Source: Iodobacter violaceini (lineage in GTDB: Bacteria > Pseudomonadota > Gammaproteobacteria > Burkholderiales > Chitinibacteraceae). Taken from it: a stretch of DNA of 64,000 nucleotides. The translations under genes were made by a program, and so were the position numbers. The notes beneath the pieces were generated by a model. It worked only from the letters and a program-made list of their open reading frames with translations, was not told the origin of the DNA and ran no database searches. The stretch is taken from positions 1 through 64,000 of the forward strand of contig NZ_JAAOLX010000005.1 of assembly GCF_011601265.1 (NCBI RefSeq), in the 5' to 3' direction. Positions 62,759 to 64,000 of the stretch are shown piece after piece (position 1 is the first letter of the stretch; each line of letters starts with the position of its first letter).

Positions 62759-64000
62759 TTATTTCGCTTTAATGGTATAGAGCGCTGTCTTACCTGCTTC
62801 TACATGGCCAGTTGCAAACTGTGCCACGCTGTCAAACTGATCAACATTGCTCAGCACAATCGGGCTGATGATTGAAACTGCATGTTGTGACAGGTATTCC
62901 AGATCCAGCTCAAGCACCGCATCACCCGCTTTAACGCGTGAACCTTGCTCAAGTAAGCGTGTGAAACCCTTGCCGCCCAGCTTCACAGTATCCAGACCAA
63001 TGTGCACAATCAGCTCAGCACCATTATCTGCGATCAGTGCAAATGCATGGTTAGTGTTAAAGATTTTAGCAATCACACCATCCACAGGGGCCAGCACCAG
63101 ATTGCTGCTTGGACGAATCGCCAGACCTTCACCCACTGCCTTGCTGGAGAACGCAGCATCAGGCACATCCAGCAGCGTCACAACTTCGCCACTCAAAGGA
63201 GCAAGCAATACTAAATCGCCTGTTACTTTTTGAGCCGGAGCCGCAACAGCCGCCTTAGCAACAGGAGCCGCTGGCGCTGCAGCAGGGATTGCTGCGCTAA
63301 TACCTTTACCTGCCAGCAACTGAGTCATGCGTGTTGCAATCAGCTCGGCCTTTGGTCCAACGATAATTTGTACATTTTGTTTATTAAGCTTGATTACACC
63401 TGAAGCGCCAAGACGCTTAGCTGCAGCTTCATCCACGCCAGCAGTATCGTTCAGTGTTAAGCGCAGGCGTGTAATGCAAGCATCAATCGCCACAACGTTT
63501 GCGCCACCGCCAATCAAAGCGATATAAGCATGAGCCAGTGAATCTGTATCACCACTTACTGGCGAAGCATCACCTTCTGCAGCGCCTTCTTCTTCATCTT
63601 CCTGACCCGGTGTTTTCAAGTTGAACGCCTTGATCGCAAAACGGAAGCTGAAGTAGTAAATCGCAAAGAACGCAAAGCCTTGCACGATCAGCATCAGAAT
63701 ATCTTTAGCCAGCGGATTCTTAGTGGACAGCACCAAGTCAACCAAACCGGCACTGAAACCAAAACCAGCAATCCATTGCATACTTGCAGCGATATAAACT
63801 GACAAACCAGTCAGCACAGCATGCAGTAAGTAAAGCAGCGGAGCCACAAACATGAATGAGAATTCAAGCGGCTCTGTCACACCAGTAAAGAATGCAGCAA
63901 ATGCAGCAGCAATCATCAATGACGCAACGCGTGTTTTGTTTTGTGGTTTAGCAGAGTGATAAATAGCTAAAGCAGCACCTGGCAAACCGAACATCATGAT
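62759..64000 (-). CDS. nagE: PTS N-acetylglucosamine permease IICBA, C-terminal part (runs off window)
   Basis: 414 codons of a fused permease; the 5' end lies beyond base 64000. Visible parts: end of IIC (FTGVTEPLEFSFMFVAPLLYLLHA, FSAGLVDLVL, FNLKTPGQED), IIB with the phosphorylated Cys in AIDACITRLRLTL, an Ala/Pro linker, and IIA(Glc) with the His in ELIVHIGLDTVKLGG. Order and sequence follow E. coli NagE. It imports and phosphorylates GlcNAc, fitting a chitin-associated lifestyle (inference). Confidence 0.92.
   Translation of the reverse strand: MMMFGLPGAALAIYHSAKPQNKTRVASLMIAAAFAAFFTGVTEPLEFSFMFVAPLLYLLHAVLTGLSVYIAASMQWIAGFGFSAGLVDLVLSTKNPLAKDILMLIVQGFAFFAIYYFSFRFAIKAFNLKTPGQEDEEEGAAEGDASPVSGDTDSLAHAYIALIGGGANVVAIDACITRLRLTLNDTAGVDEAAAKRLGASGVIKLNKQNVQIIVGPKAELIATRMTQLLAGKGISAAIPAAAPAAPVAKAAVAAPAQKVTGDLVLLAPLSGEVVTLLDVPDAAFSSKAVGEGLAIRPSSNLVLAPVDGVIAKIFNTNHAFALIADNGAELIVHIGLDTVKLGGKGFTRLLEQGSRVKAGDAVLELDLEYLSQHAVSIISPIVLSNVDQFDSVAQFATGHVEAGKTALYTIKAK

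Overview
The window is chromosomal DNA of moderate GC content from a free-living, respiring Gram-negative bacterium, most likely a betaproteobacterium of the order Neisseriales (Iodobacter/Chromobacterium relatives are my best guess). The basis is the gntR / sdhCDAB-sdhE-gltA-sucAB-lpdA-sucCD block beside a divergent mdh, a short membrane-anchor SDH, a bacterial Suv3-type helicase and a type VI spike-protein start at the left edge. The taxonomic call is inference from gene content. I see no insertion sequence, prophage, CRISPR array, rRNA or tRNA.

Left part (1-31 kb): the N-terminus of a VgrG-like protein; a small DUF2325 gene under a good Fur box; a split proton-translocating transhydrogenase operon (pntAA-pntAB-pntB); a DAACS symporter; an MdtH-type exporter with a divergent LysR regulator; a four-gene envelope operon (GT28 glycolipid-type glycosyltransferase, four-TM protein, exported tyrosine/dual-specificity phosphatase, exported START-like protein); a retropepsin-like protease; a 7TM diguanylate cyclase; a Suv3-like RNA helicase; then a probable operon htpX-terC-sbtA-sbtB-AI-2E transporter running away from a divergent nhaR-like regulator. 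After these come a MerR/quinone-reductase pair, ferredoxin-NADP reductase, etfBA with a divergent LysR gene, a thioredoxin-like protein, a GNAT enzyme, ETF-ubiquinone oxidoreductase and a dienelactone hydrolase.

Middle (31-45 kb): a ten-gene, tightly overlapping exopolysaccharide operon read leftward from about 43.4 kb: GT2, Wza-like lipoprotein, Wzc-like copolymerase with a degenerate ATPase, GT, PslG-like glycosidase, two GTs, Wzy/ligase-like polymerase, hexapeptide acyltransferase and a MurJ/Wzx-type flippase. It resembles the Psl logic but has no undecaprenyl-phosphate sugar transferase inside. It is preceded by about 0.5 kb of AT-rich non-coding DNA. Three related orphan periplasmic amino-acid-type binding proteins flank the region (30.5, 45.7 and 46.5 kb).

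Right part (47-64 kb): an almost complete oxidative TCA gene block read leftward: sdhC-D-A-B-sdhE-gltA, sucA-sucB, lpdA, sucC-sucD, ending at a strong terminator. Hairpins or degenerate repeats sit at most module boundaries. A GntR/UTRA regulator precedes sdhC and diverges from mdh, with a palindrome between them. The window ends inside a nagE-type PTS permease (IIC-IIB-IIA).

Together the genes supply reducing power and carbon flow (TCA, ETF, FNR, transhydrogenase), envelope and biofilm building (EPS, glycolipid operon, c-di-GMP synthase) and ion/pH homeostasis (sbtAB, terC, nhaR).
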